A stretch of 7,508 nucleotides of DNA from Desulfobacterales bacterium (GTDB taxonomy: Bacteria; Desulfobacterota; Desulfobacteria; Desulfobacterales; Desulfobacteraceae): assembly GCA_022361095.1 (NCBI GenBank), contig JAKSBO010001001.1:1-7508 (forward strand). Direction: 5' to 3'. Position numbers and translations under genes: made by a program. Each line of letters opens with the position of its first letter. The first letter of the stretch is position 1. Below the pieces are notes generated by a model. The model searched no databases, had not been told where the DNA came from, and saw only the letters and a list, made by a program, of their open reading frames with translations. Below, one piece after another: positions 1 to 7,237 of this stretch.

Positions 1-877
1 CCTGGCCGCAGAAATCATGACCGCATGGCTGAAACTCACATCGGCAAAGAAAAATATCTCCATTGAGCAGGCGCGGATTGATGTGCTCGAAAAAACGGAA
101 AAATACACCAGGCAGCGGTACCGCAGCGGGCTGGGTAGCCTTGAGGATCTGGATACGGCCAGAACTGGCACGGCTTCGGCCAGGGCCACCCTGGAAGACT
201 ATAAAGAAACCCTGGCCAAGCAGCATCGGACCCTTGCCGCCCTTTTGGGTGATCCCAATGCCGATATCGCCGTGCCCAAAGATTATACCGATGTGATCGT
301 GCCGTTGGCAGATCTTCCGGAGCAGACCCTGGAGCGCAGGCCTGACCTGAAAGCAGCCTTCCTGGCCATTGAATCAGCCTGTTTAAATGCAGATGTGGCA
401 TACAAGGCGCTTTTGCCCAGCATCAGTCTTGAAGCCTCCCTTGAAGATATCGCCTCAACCCCGGGTTCAGCCTTGTTTACAAATCCTGTATGGTCGCTTT
501 TGGGGCAGCTCACAGCGCCTTTGTTCCAGGGCGGTCAACTTAAAGCCCAGGCCGAGATTGCGGATCTTGAAACGGCCCAGGCTTTTGAAGCGTATCGGGA
601 AACCCTGTATACCGCTGTCCGGGAAATTGAAGATGCCATGGGGCTTGAACAATCTTTAAAAAAACAGCAGGTTCATATTGAAACCGCCCTTGCCACAGCC
701 AAAGAGACCCTAGTTCAATATCAGAAAAGCTACCGCCAGGGCCTTTCGGACATGCTGGATCTGCTTACGGTCCAGACCCGGACCTTTGATCTTTCCATTC
801 AACTGAACACCCTTAAATATGAACGCCTGGCCAACCGGGTTACCCTGGGGCTGGCATTGGGCATTGGAGCAAAATAA
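1..877 (+). CDS. Outer-membrane efflux channel, TolC/NodT-OprM type (5' partial)
   Basis: This is the C-terminal part of the outer-membrane channel of a three-part efflux pump. Three such subunits form a barrel in the outer membrane and a helical tunnel in the periplasm. The reading frame is open from base 2, before the first in-window Met at 17, so the left edge cuts the gene. About 290 residues remain of a usual 450-490; any lipoprotein signal is off-window. Counting from that Met, the two halves show the family's internal repeat: YRSGLGSLEDL (35-45) matches YRQGLSDMLDL (239-249). RRPDLKAAF (108-115) and LLPSISLEASL (132-142) are typical of the NodT/OprM branch, and APLFQGGQLKAQ (167-178) is the conserved strand-to-helix turn. 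Long Ala/Glu/Gln-rich helices fill the rest. The stop TAA shares one base with the adaptor ATG, so translation is probably coupled. The family call is secure; the substrate is unknown. Confidence 0.93.
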   Translation, partial: LAAEIMTAWLKLTSAKKNISIEQARIDVLEKTEKYTRQRYRSGLGSLEDLDTARTGTASARATLEDYKETLAKQHRTLAALLGDPNADIAVPKDYTDVIVPLADLPEQTLERRPDLKAAFLAIESACLNADVAYKALLPSISLEASLEDIASTPGSALFTNPVWSLLGQLTAPLFQGGQLKAQAEIADLETAQAFEAYRETLYTAVREIEDAMGLEQSLKKQQVHIETALATAKETLVQYQKSYRQGLSDMLDLLTVQTRTFDLSIQLNTLKYERLANRVTLGLALGIGAK

Positions 878-2049
878 TGATTCGAGGTATTTCCCAGATC
901 GTGGTTTTTCTGGTTGCCGTCACGCTTCTCACCGGCCTTGTCTTTTATATCAAAGGCGCCGTCAAGGCCCGGGCCAATATGCCGGTTCCGGAAACAGAAG
1001 AGGTGAGCCTGCATCCGGAAGTCTCTGTTAGATCAGTATCCACCGGGAGCTATAATGCACAGATTACCGGATACGGCAGTGTCTCTCCCCATTTCGAGCT
1101 GACACTTACGGCCCGGGTGGCAGGTCAGATTACAATGCTGTCCAACTCCTTTGAAACCGGAAAACGGGTCAAACAAGGAGAGGTCATTGCCCGGCTGGAT
1201 AACACTGAATATAAGGACGCCCTGGCCCAGGCCCTCAAAGATCTGTCCGACGCCAAACTGTCCCTGCTTGAAGAAGAGCGTGAAGCTCTGCAGGCAAAGA
1301 CGGAGTGGGAATCTTCCGGGCTCACCGGAAAACCTGATTCAAAACTGGTGTTGCATGCCCCCCAGGTGGCCGCAGCCAAAGCGGCCGTGACCGCAGCCCA
1401 GGCGGCCGTGAAAACGGCCCAGGCAGATTTGTCCTATACCCGGCTCGCCGCACCCTTTGACGCCCTGGTGGTGGCGCGCAGCGTTGCACCGGGAAGCTAT
1501 GTCCAGGAAGGGGCCGCCATTGCCACCCTTTACAGTACAGACCGGGCTGAGATCACTGTATCCCTGTCTGCCGGCCAGTGGTCTGGTTTGCCGGATATGG
1601 AGACCCTGAACACCGGTAAATGGCCGGTGGCTATTGGTCATGCCCAGACCGGCTGTCTGTGGACCGGCTATATTCTGCGGGCATCCCGGCAGGCGGATGA
1701 AAATTCCCGTCAGCAAAGTGTGATCGTGGCATTGAACCATCCCCTGGATTCTGACACGCCCCTTCTTTTCGGCGCCTTTGTGACCGTAAATATCCAGGGC
1801 CCGCCCATATCCGGGCTGTGGGAGCTTCCGGGTTCGTCCTTCAGCCAAAAGGGTGAAATCTGGTATGTGAGGCAGGACAATACCCTGGCCTCTTTTACCA
1901 CGGAGCCTGTGTTCAGCCATGGGGAGTCCATTTATGTGGCACCGCCCAAAGGGATTGCAGACTCATCCCGGAAAGTGCTCATCCATCCCTTAAACCATTA
2001 CCTGGATGATATGGCTGTCACCCCGGTAGAGGAGAATGCCCATGAGTAG
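877..2049 (+). CDS. RND efflux periplasmic adaptor (membrane fusion protein)
   Basis: This 390-residue adaptor would link the inner-membrane pump to the outer-membrane channel. Residues about 7-25 form one hydrophobic helix with no lipobox cysteine, so it is probably held by an uncleaved membrane anchor rather than a lipid. Domains follow the HlyD/AcrA order. The first lipoyl half is about 78-109 (ARVAGQI, then GKRVKQGEVIARLD). A coiled-coil hairpin covers 112-187, its second helix very Ala-rich. The second lipoyl half is about 185-222 (LSYTRLAAPFDALVVA, PGSYVQEG). A beta-barrel lies at about 225-307 and a membrane-proximal domain at about 310-375. The hairpin tip carries EWESSGLTGKPDSKLVL instead of the RLS-type motif of AcrA. 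The start ATG at 877 overlaps the previous stop; GGAG at 866-869 sits seven bases upstream. The last bases overlap the pump gene. The family is certain; cargo is unknown. Confidence 0.95.
   Translation: MIRGISQIVVFLVAVTLLTGLVFYIKGAVKARANMPVPETEEVSLHPEVSVRSVSTGSYNAQITGYGSVSPHFELTLTARVAGQITMLSNSFETGKRVKQGEVIARLDNTEYKDALAQALKDLSDAKLSLLEEEREALQAKTEWESSGLTGKPDSKLVLHAPQVAAAKAAVTAAQAAVKTAQADLSYTRLAAPFDALVVARSVAPGSYVQEGAAIATLYSTDRAEITVSLSAGQWSGLPDMETLNTGKWPVAIGHAQTGCLWTGYILRASRQADENSRQQSVIVALNHPLDSDTPLLFGAFVTVNIQGPPISGLWELPGSSFSQKGEIWYVRQDNTLASFTTEPVFSHGESIYVAPPKGIADSSRKVLIHPLNHYLDDMAVTPVEENAHE
2028..2034 (+). promoter_or_regulatory. Ribosome-binding site of the RND pump gene
   Basis: AGAGGAG lies inside the end of the adaptor gene. 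It is seven bases before the ATG at 2042 but only one base before the in-frame ATG at 2036, so 2042 is the better start. The adaptor and regulator starts have the same seven-base spacing. Confidence 0.75.
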
Positions 2050-5000
2050 CAGAATGCGGGGGATCATCCCCTGGTTTGCCCGGAATCCCGTGGCAGCAAA
2101 CCTGCTGTTGATTCTTATTATTTCCCTTGGGCTGATGCAGACGGGAAAATTGAGGAAAGAGGCGTTCCCAAGCCTTTCCCCCAACAAACTGACGGTTTCG
2201 GTTACCTATGACTCGGGCTCGGCCCGGCAGTCCGAGGAGGGGCTTGCCATAAAAATCGAAGAAGCGCTTGAGGGTGTGCTGGGTATCAAAACCATCACCA
2301 GTTCGTCCGTCACCACCGGTACCACCGTGACCATAGAGATGACGGATGATTATAACCTGGATACTTTGCTGCGTGATGTCAAGGCAAAGGTGGATGCCGT
2401 TTCCACCTTTCCCACGGATGCGGACAAGCCGGTCATTGAAAAGGCTGAACGTGAAGAGCATGCCCTGTGGCTCCAGCTTTACGGAGAGGTGGGCCGCCAC
2501 ACCCTTCAGGCCCTGGCCGAAGAACTCAAGGATGACCTTCTCTCCAATAGCGCTGTGAGCCGGGTGGAGATCTCCGGTAACCTTGATCCCATGATCAGTG
2601 TTGAGATCGACGAAGCCCAGCTTCAGTCGTATGGATTGTCCCTGTCTGATGTGGAGGATGCCATCAACAATGAATCGGGCAGTTCGCGTACGGCCGTGCT
2701 GCGGGATAAAAACCTTTATCTGCAGCTCCAGGTCTCGGAACAGTCGTATTTAAAAGAAGATTTTTCAGCTATCCCGTTGCTTACCCTTGACGACGGCAGC
2801 CGGATTCGTTTGGGCGATGTGGCCGAAATTGACGATACCTTTGATGATGAAACCCCTGTTCTCTCCCGTTTCAACGGCCATACCAGCATTGCATTGCAGG
2901 TGATTACCACGGGCCAGGATGATATCTCCAGGACGGTGGCCGGGGCTAAAAAGGTGGTGGCGGAATTCCGGAAAAGCGGCAGCCTGCCGGATAGTGTGAG
3001 GCTGACCTCCTGGTATGACAGGTCCACCATGATTATGGAGCGCCTGGAGCTTCTGGCTGAAAACGCCTTGACCGGTTTCTTGATCGTGTTTGTTCTTCTG
3101 GCCATGTTTCTGAATCTCACCGTGGCATTCTGGGTGGCCATGGGACTGCCCTTTATCTTTTTCGGCACCCTCTATTTCATGGGGGACAGTTTCGCCGGAC
3201 TTTCGTTGAATGAATTTACCACCTTTGGGTTTATCATGGCCCTGGGTATCGTGGTGGATGATGCCGTGGTTATCGGCGAAAGTATCTACACTCTGCGATC
3301 CAAGGCCGGCGATACCATTGAAAACACCGTCCGGGGTGCCCAGGCCGTGGCCGTACCCACCTTGTTTGGGGTGTTCACCACGGTGGCAGCCTTTTACGCG
3401 ATTTCCCAGGTCAGCGGCCACTTAGGCGAACTGTACTCCCAGTTCGCCGTCGTCGTCACCATCTGCCTGGTGCTGTCGGTCATTGAATCCAAGCTGATCC
3501 TGCCCTCACATCTGGCCCATCTCAACACCCGCCGGACCCCTGGAAAAACCCCGGTAGAACGCGGCTGGATGCGGGTGCAAAAGATTACCGACCAAAGTTT
3601 GAATCTGGTGAATGAACGCATTTACGGGCCGTTGATCAGGGTCGCCCTACGACACCGCTATACCGTACTGGTGGTGTTTGCCGGTATTTTTATCTTTGTC
3701 CTTTCCATGCCGTTGACCGGTATGGTTCGCATGAGCTTTTTCCCGGATATTCCCGGCGATACGGTGCGGGCTGAACTGACCATGAAAAATGATGCCGGTT
3801 ACGGCCAGACCCATGCCGCTTTGGCGCTTTTGGAATACAAGGCCCATGAGGCGGACCGGGAACTGCGACGTGCCAAAGACGACGAAAACAGCGCCATCGC
3901 ATACCTGCAGGTGCTTTCCCAAGCAGACCGGTCCGGGTCCGTAAAGCTTCAACTGACAGCGGATGCGCCCTATGACACCAGCACCTTTACCCGAACGTGG
4001 CGGGAACTGTCAGGTTCACCCGAGGGCACAAAGAGCCTGAGCGTTCAAAATGCAAAGGCCATGGTGGATGCCCTTCGCATTGAACTGCGATCCGGCGATG
4101 ATAGGGTGCTCACCCTGGCCGGTGATGCCATTAAGGCGAAATTATCCACCATGCCCGGGGTGAGCGGTATTGAAGATAACCTGGAACCGGGCCAGCCCCA
4201 GCTTTTCATGGAACTGAACGCCCAGGGCAGGGCATTGGGCTTTACCACGGATATGCTGGCCGAACAGGTCCTCCAGGCCTTTTCCGGCCAGGTGGTTCAG
4301 CGTTTCCAGCGCTCTGTGGATGAGGTGGAGGTGAAGGTACGATATCCTGAAGGCGCCAGAAAAAGTGTCAGTGATGTACTTAAGGCCGATGTCAGGACTT
4401 CCGACGGCATTGTGGTGCCCTTGGCCGGCGTGGCCAAGGTGATTTACGGGTATACCCGGGACACCATCACCCGCATAGACGGTAAGCGGGCGGTGTATAT
4501 CTCAGCAGACGTGGACAAGGATATCATCTCTTCCACGGAACTTGTGGCACAGCTTAAAATTCAATTGGTCCCCAAGCTCGAACAGCAATACCCCGGCCTG
4601 GATATTGGCTTTTCCGGTGAAGCCCAGGAGCAGGCCGAGACCGAATCTTCCATGGTGAATATGTTTATCATGGCTCTGTTCATTATCTATTTTCTGCTGG
4701 CTATTCCGTTAAAGTCCTATATTCAGCCCTTTTTAATCATGACGGCCATTCCATTTGGTATTGTGGGGGCGGTTTTAGGGCATTGGTTAAACGATCTCTC
4801 CTTGGGGATTTTATCCCTTAATGGTATCATTGCCCTGGCCGGTGTGGTGGTTAATGACAGTTTGCTTTTGGTTTCCACCTTTAATGATTTTCACAGGCGT
4901 GGCGATACTTCATTGCTTGATGCGGTGAGCCGGGCAGGGCAAAGCCGTTTGAGAGCGGTGCTTTTGACCTCTGTGACCACCGTGGCCGGTCTTTTGCCCC

Positions 5001-5197
5001 TGTTGTATGAAACCTCGCACCAGGCCCGGTTTTTGATTCCGGCGGCCGTGTCCCTGGCCTATGGTATTATGTTTGCTACGGTGATCACTTTAATTCTGAT
5101 CCCGGTTCTTCTGGCGGTTCACCATGATAGCTGCCGGTTTTTAAAGTGGTTTTGGTGGTGGATAAACCCGTTTGCTGAGAGGAAACAGATGTGCTGA
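2042..5197 (+). CDS. RND-family inner-membrane efflux pump (AcrB/HAE-like)
   Basis: This is the proton-driven pump of the complex. It is 1051 residues from the ATG at 2042, matching the usual ~1040 of AcrB-type proteins. TM1 is near 18-34 and a large periplasmic loop follows. TM2-TM6 lie within 341-487, TM7 at about 539-560, a second large loop comes next, and TM8-TM12 lie at about 871-1026. TM4 carries the paired acids of the proton path, D406 and D407 (GIVVDDAVV). By alignment from memory to AcrB, R969 (SRLRAV) and T976 (LLTSV) match the relay residues R971 and T978. The TM10 lysine K940 is replaced by N938 (GVVVNDSLLLV), a form found in an AcrB-related branch. That branch is neither classic AcrB nor clearly the metal pump CusA, so a drug, bile, lipid or similar amphiphile is more likely than a metal (inference). 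The gene overlaps the adaptor by 8 bases and the regulator by 7. No frameshift is seen. Confidence 0.96.
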   Translation: MSSRMRGIIPWFARNPVAANLLLILIISLGLMQTGKLRKEAFPSLSPNKLTVSVTYDSGSARQSEEGLAIKIEEALEGVLGIKTITSSSVTTGTTVTIEMTDDYNLDTLLRDVKAKVDAVSTFPTDADKPVIEKAEREEHALWLQLYGEVGRHTLQALAEELKDDLLSNSAVSRVEISGNLDPMISVEIDEAQLQSYGLSLSDVEDAINNESGSSRTAVLRDKNLYLQLQVSEQSYLKEDFSAIPLLTLDDGSRIRLGDVAEIDDTFDDETPVLSRFNGHTSIALQVITTGQDDISRTVAGAKKVVAEFRKSGSLPDSVRLTSWYDRSTMIMERLELLAENALTGFLIVFVLLAMFLNLTVAFWVAMGLPFIFFGTLYFMGDSFAGLSLNEFTTFGFIMALGIVVDDAVVIGESIYTLRSKAGDTIENTVRGAQAVAVPTLFGVFTTVAAFYAISQVSGHLGELYSQFAVVVTICLVLSVIESKLILPSHLAHLNTRRTPGKTPVERGWMRVQKITDQSLNLVNERIYGPLIRVALRHRYTVLVVFAGIFIFVLSMPLTGMVRMSFFPDIPGDTVRAELTMKNDAGYGQTHAALALLEYKAHEADRELRRAKDDENSAIAYLQVLSQADRSGSVKLQLTADAPYDTSTFTRTWRELSGSPEGTKSLSVQNAKAMVDALRIELRSGDDRVLTLAGDAIKAKLSTMPGVSGIEDNLEPGQPQLFMELNAQGRALGFTTDMLAEQVLQAFSGQVVQRFQRSVDEVEVKVRYPEGARKSVSDVLKADVRTSDGIVVPLAGVAKVIYGYTRDTITRIDGKRAVYISADVDKDIISSTELVAQLKIQLVPKLEQQYPGLDIGFSGEAQEQAETESSMVNMFIMALFIIYFLLAIPLKSYIQPFLIMTAIPFGIVGAVLGHWLNDLSLGILSLNGIIALAGVVVNDSLLLVSTFNDFHRRGDTSLLDAVSRAGQSRLRAVLLTSVTTVAGLLPLLYETSHQARFLIPAAVSLAYGIMFATVITLILIPVLLAVHHDSCRFLKWFWWWINPFAERKQMC
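5177..5183 (+). promoter_or_regulatory. Ribosome-binding site of the response regulator gene
   Basis: GAGAGGA lies in the last codons of the pump gene, seven bases before the GTG at 5191. The nearby ATG at 5189 is in the pump frame, not the regulator frame. The regulator therefore uses a GTG start, which places LSVLLVEDD at its N-terminus as the family requires. Confidence 0.75.
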
Positions 5198-5862
5198 GCG
5201 TACTTTTAGTGGAAGATGATTTTGATCTGGCCGAAACCGTGATTGACTATCTGGCCATTGAGTCTATCTCCTGTGATTATGCCGGCAACGGGGTGGCCGG
5301 CCAAAAACTTCTGGCGGACAATGCCTATGACGTGGTGCTGCTGGATCTTAACCTGCCCCGGCTTGATGGGCTGACCCTTTGCCGGGATCTGCGTTTAAAG
5401 GGCGATGATACCCCGGTGCTCATGCTTACGGCCCGGGACAGGCTGGATGACAAGGTGGATGGTTTTAAGGCCGGGACGGACGATTATCTGGTTAAGCCTT
5501 TTGAACTCCGGGAACTGGTGGTGAGAATCCATGCCCTGGCCCGGCGCAGATCCGGTCAGGTCAAGCTTTTAAGCTGCGCAGACCTTGAAATGAACCTGAA
5601 AGAAGACGTGGTGACGAGGGCTGGGCGGTATATCAAGTTGTCACCCATCGCCCGGCAGATCCTGGAGACTCTGTTGCGCGCCGCCCCTGAAACCGTACCC
5701 AAGCAAAAGCTTATCGATGCTGTGTGGGGGGATGATCCCCCGGACAGCAACAGTCTTAAAGTGCATATGCACCATTTGCGAAAGGCGGTGGACGACGGGT
5801 TTGGCGTGCAGTTGATCCATACCATTCCCGGGCGCGGCTTTTCCATAAAAGAAGGCGATTGA
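5191..5862 (+). CDS. OmpR/PhoB-family two-component response regulator
   Basis: This 223-residue DNA-binding regulator is the likely partner of the kinase encoded next. The receiver domain spans about 2-118. The acidic pocket is E8, D9 and D10, the phosphoacceptor is D52 (LLDLNLP), and the switch residues are T80 (MLTA) and K102 (YLVKPF). The alpha4-beta5-alpha5 dimer face (KVDGFKAGTDDYLVKPFELR, 88-107) is typical of OmpR-type regulators that bind tandem sites as dimers. A short linker leads to a winged helix at about 127-221, with recognition helix SLKVHMHHLRKAV (188-200) and wing IHTIPGRGFSIK. Length is normal. GTG is the start; its first seven bases overlap the pump gene, so expression is probably coupled to the pump. 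Self-regulation of the operon is likely, but the promoter is outside the window. A specific symbol such as baeR or qseB is not justified. Confidence 0.95.
   Translation: MLSVLLVEDDFDLAETVIDYLAIESISCDYAGNGVAGQKLLADNAYDVVLLDLNLPRLDGLTLCRDLRLKGDDTPVLMLTARDRLDDKVDGFKAGTDDYLVKPFELRELVVRIHALARRRSGQVKLLSCADLEMNLKEDVVTRAGRYIKLSPIARQILETLLRAAPETVPKQKLIDAVWGDDPPDSNSLKVHMHHLRKAVDDGFGVQLIHTIPGRGFSIKEGD
5849..5855 (+). promoter_or_regulatory. Ribosome-binding site of the histidine kinase gene
   Basis: AAGAAGG in the regulator's last codons is nine bases before the ATG at 5865. It is three bases before an in-frame TTG at 5859 and fifteen before an ATG at 5871. ATG 5865 is the best fit; the other two would change the N-terminus by only two residues. 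Confidence 0.55.
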
Positions 5863-5864
5863 AA

Positions 5865-7184
5865 ATGAAAATGCCCATCAGCCTTAAATGGTTTGTGATT
5901 CTCTCTTTTTTGACGATGGCCGCGGTTCTGATCATTGGTTACTCCGTGTTAAGTGTGAAGTTTTTTTTTAAAGGCATGAATAACACTATTGCCGGACACA
6001 TGGCCCATGTTCTGGAAAGTTATATTGAAACCATACCCGAAGATCAGCGGGGCAGCCTGACACGTTTAAGTGATTTCATGATTGCAAAACAGTGGCGGCA
6101 GATGCCGGAAAATATAAAACAGCTTATGGATCGTCCCCAAAGGCCGGGAAAACTTTCAATCTACAAGGAAGATACATGGTTTGGTAAGCCTAAAAGCGTC
6201 GTTTTTGCAATGTCTCTTGAGCTGGGCAACGAGATCTATTATGTCGTACATTTGCCTGCACCCCATAAGGCTTCGCCCCTGATCGGGAATAAGGGTAGAG
6301 AGAATATCCGAATGCTGCTTGGCATCAGTCTGCTGACAGCGCTGGGTATTGCCGTGTTGATCTGGGTGCTTTTGAAACGGGTGGAACGTCCGGTAAAATC
6401 CCTGGGGCAGTGGGCCCATGGACTGGATGCAGAGCAACTTAAAGCGCCTGCCCCTGATTTTATTTATCCTGAACTCAATGAACTGGCCCGGCTCATTCAA
6501 GACAGCCTGTCATCTGTCCAGGACAGCCTGGACAGGGAGCACAAATTTTTGCGCCACGCCAGCCATGAGCTTCGAACCCCCATCAGTGTAATCAGGAATA
6601 ATGTTGAACTGCTTAAGAAGCTGAATGAAAGCGCCCGGGATATGACCGGCGCAGATCCGGATAAAAATGCGCACCGGACCCGGCAGGAAAATAAGATCAT
6701 AGACCGCGTAGACCGGGCCAGTCTGACCATGACGCATCTGACCCAGACCCTTTTGTGGCTGGGACAGGATGAACAGGTACAGGTGCCGGTTTCGGATGTG
6801 GATCTTGAACAGCTTGTCCTGGAATTGGCCGAAGAGGCCGGATACCTGCTCCGGGATAAGGGTGTACAAGTTGTCCTTGATACTATGCCTGCCGTGACAC
6901 CCCTTGCCCGGGTGCCTGCGCGCATTGTAACGGGGAATCTGATCCGTAATGCGTTACAACATACCTGGCGTGGCCAGGTTCGGATTCTTCAGAACGAAAC
7001 CAGTGTTCAAGTTATCAATGACATCCCCGGCAAAGACGACACGGGCGGGGATCTGGGGTTTGGGTTGGGCCTGCAACTGACCCGGCAGTTGTGCGACAGG
7101 CTTGGCTGGTCCTATACCAGCCGGGAGGAAGATGGCCTTCACCGGGCCTGCATTGTTTTTAAAGCCAAAGTGCAAAAATCGTAA
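5865..7184 (+). CDS. Membrane sensor histidine kinase of the efflux operon
   Basis: This 439-residue kinase should sense a signal and phosphorylate the upstream regulator. TM1 is about 9-29, a small periplasmic domain about 30-148, and TM2 about 149-170. A HAMP-like linker at about 171-225 contains RVERPVKSLGQWAHGLD and YPELNELARL. The H-box FLRHASHELRTPISVI carries the phosphoacceptor H234. The DHp hairpin has a charged insertion (about 255-275, near DMTGADPDKN) before its second helix. The ATP domain has the N-box NLIRNALQHT (N358 and N362). It then has a degenerate G1 box, NDIPG (D386), in place of DxGxG, and a clear G2 run DLGFGLGL (G398, G400, G402). The two boxes are nearly adjacent, so the ATP lid is very short and no F-box is seen. 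Family members of this compact type can be active, so loss of function is not implied. A run of nine T at 5961-5969 encodes FFF just after TM1. The sensed ligand is unknown. Confidence 0.93.
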   Translation: MKMPISLKWFVILSFLTMAAVLIIGYSVLSVKFFFKGMNNTIAGHMAHVLESYIETIPEDQRGSLTRLSDFMIAKQWRQMPENIKQLMDRPQRPGKLSIYKEDTWFGKPKSVVFAMSLELGNEIYYVVHLPAPHKASPLIGNKGRENIRMLLGISLLTALGIAVLIWVLLKRVERPVKSLGQWAHGLDAEQLKAPAPDFIYPELNELARLIQDSLSSVQDSLDREHKFLRHASHELRTPISVIRNNVELLKKLNESARDMTGADPDKNAHRTRQENKIIDRVDRASLTMTHLTQTLLWLGQDEQVQVPVSDVDLEQLVLELAEEAGYLLRDKGVQVVLDTMPAVTPLARVPARIVTGNLIRNALQHTWRGQVRILQNETSVQVINDIPGKDDTGGDLGFGLGLQLTRQLCDRLGWSYTSREEDGLHRACIVFKAKVQKS

Positions 7185-7212
7185 CTCGCAATGAACATTT
7201 CGTAACTATGGT

Positions 7213-7237
7213 CCCGTTATTATGCTGTTAAAACGGG
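7213..7237. repeat. Inverted repeat CCCGTT-N13-AACGGG
   Basis: Perfect 6-base arms CCCGTT (7213-7218) and AACGGG (7232-7237) flank 13 bases, starting 28 bases after the kinase stop. As RNA it would be a weak hairpin with a large loop and no following T run, so it is a poor terminator. Its centre (7225) is about 70 bp upstream of the start predicted from the sigma-54-like element, a fair position for an activator dyad. Both roles are inference, and six-base arms can arise by chance. Confidence 0.35.

Noticed and set aside
1360..1430. Repetitive GCC/GCG-rich stretch in the adaptor gene as a DNA repeat
   Set aside because: It encodes the Ala-rich heptads of the second coiled-coil helix, so protein sequence explains it.
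1339..1920. Antisense reading frame (193 codons, minus strand) opposite the adaptor gene
   Set aside because: There is no recognisable domain or credible ribosome site, and the opposite strand encodes clear lipoyl, beta-barrel and hairpin motifs.
2036..2041. ATG at 2036 as the pump start
   Set aside because: It is one base from the AGAGGAG ribosome site, while ATG 2042 has the seven-base spacing used by the neighbouring genes. The difference is only two residues (Met-Pro).
2765..3421. Long antisense reading frame (218 codons, minus strand) opposite the pump gene
   Set aside because: Its translation is rich in Gly, His, Gln and Lys with no membrane or domain pattern, and it lies opposite a well-conserved gene. 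It is a composition shadow.
5859..5864. TTG at 5859 as the kinase start
   Set aside because: It is three bases from AAGAAGG and overlaps the regulator stop; ATG 5865 has better spacing and a stronger start codon.
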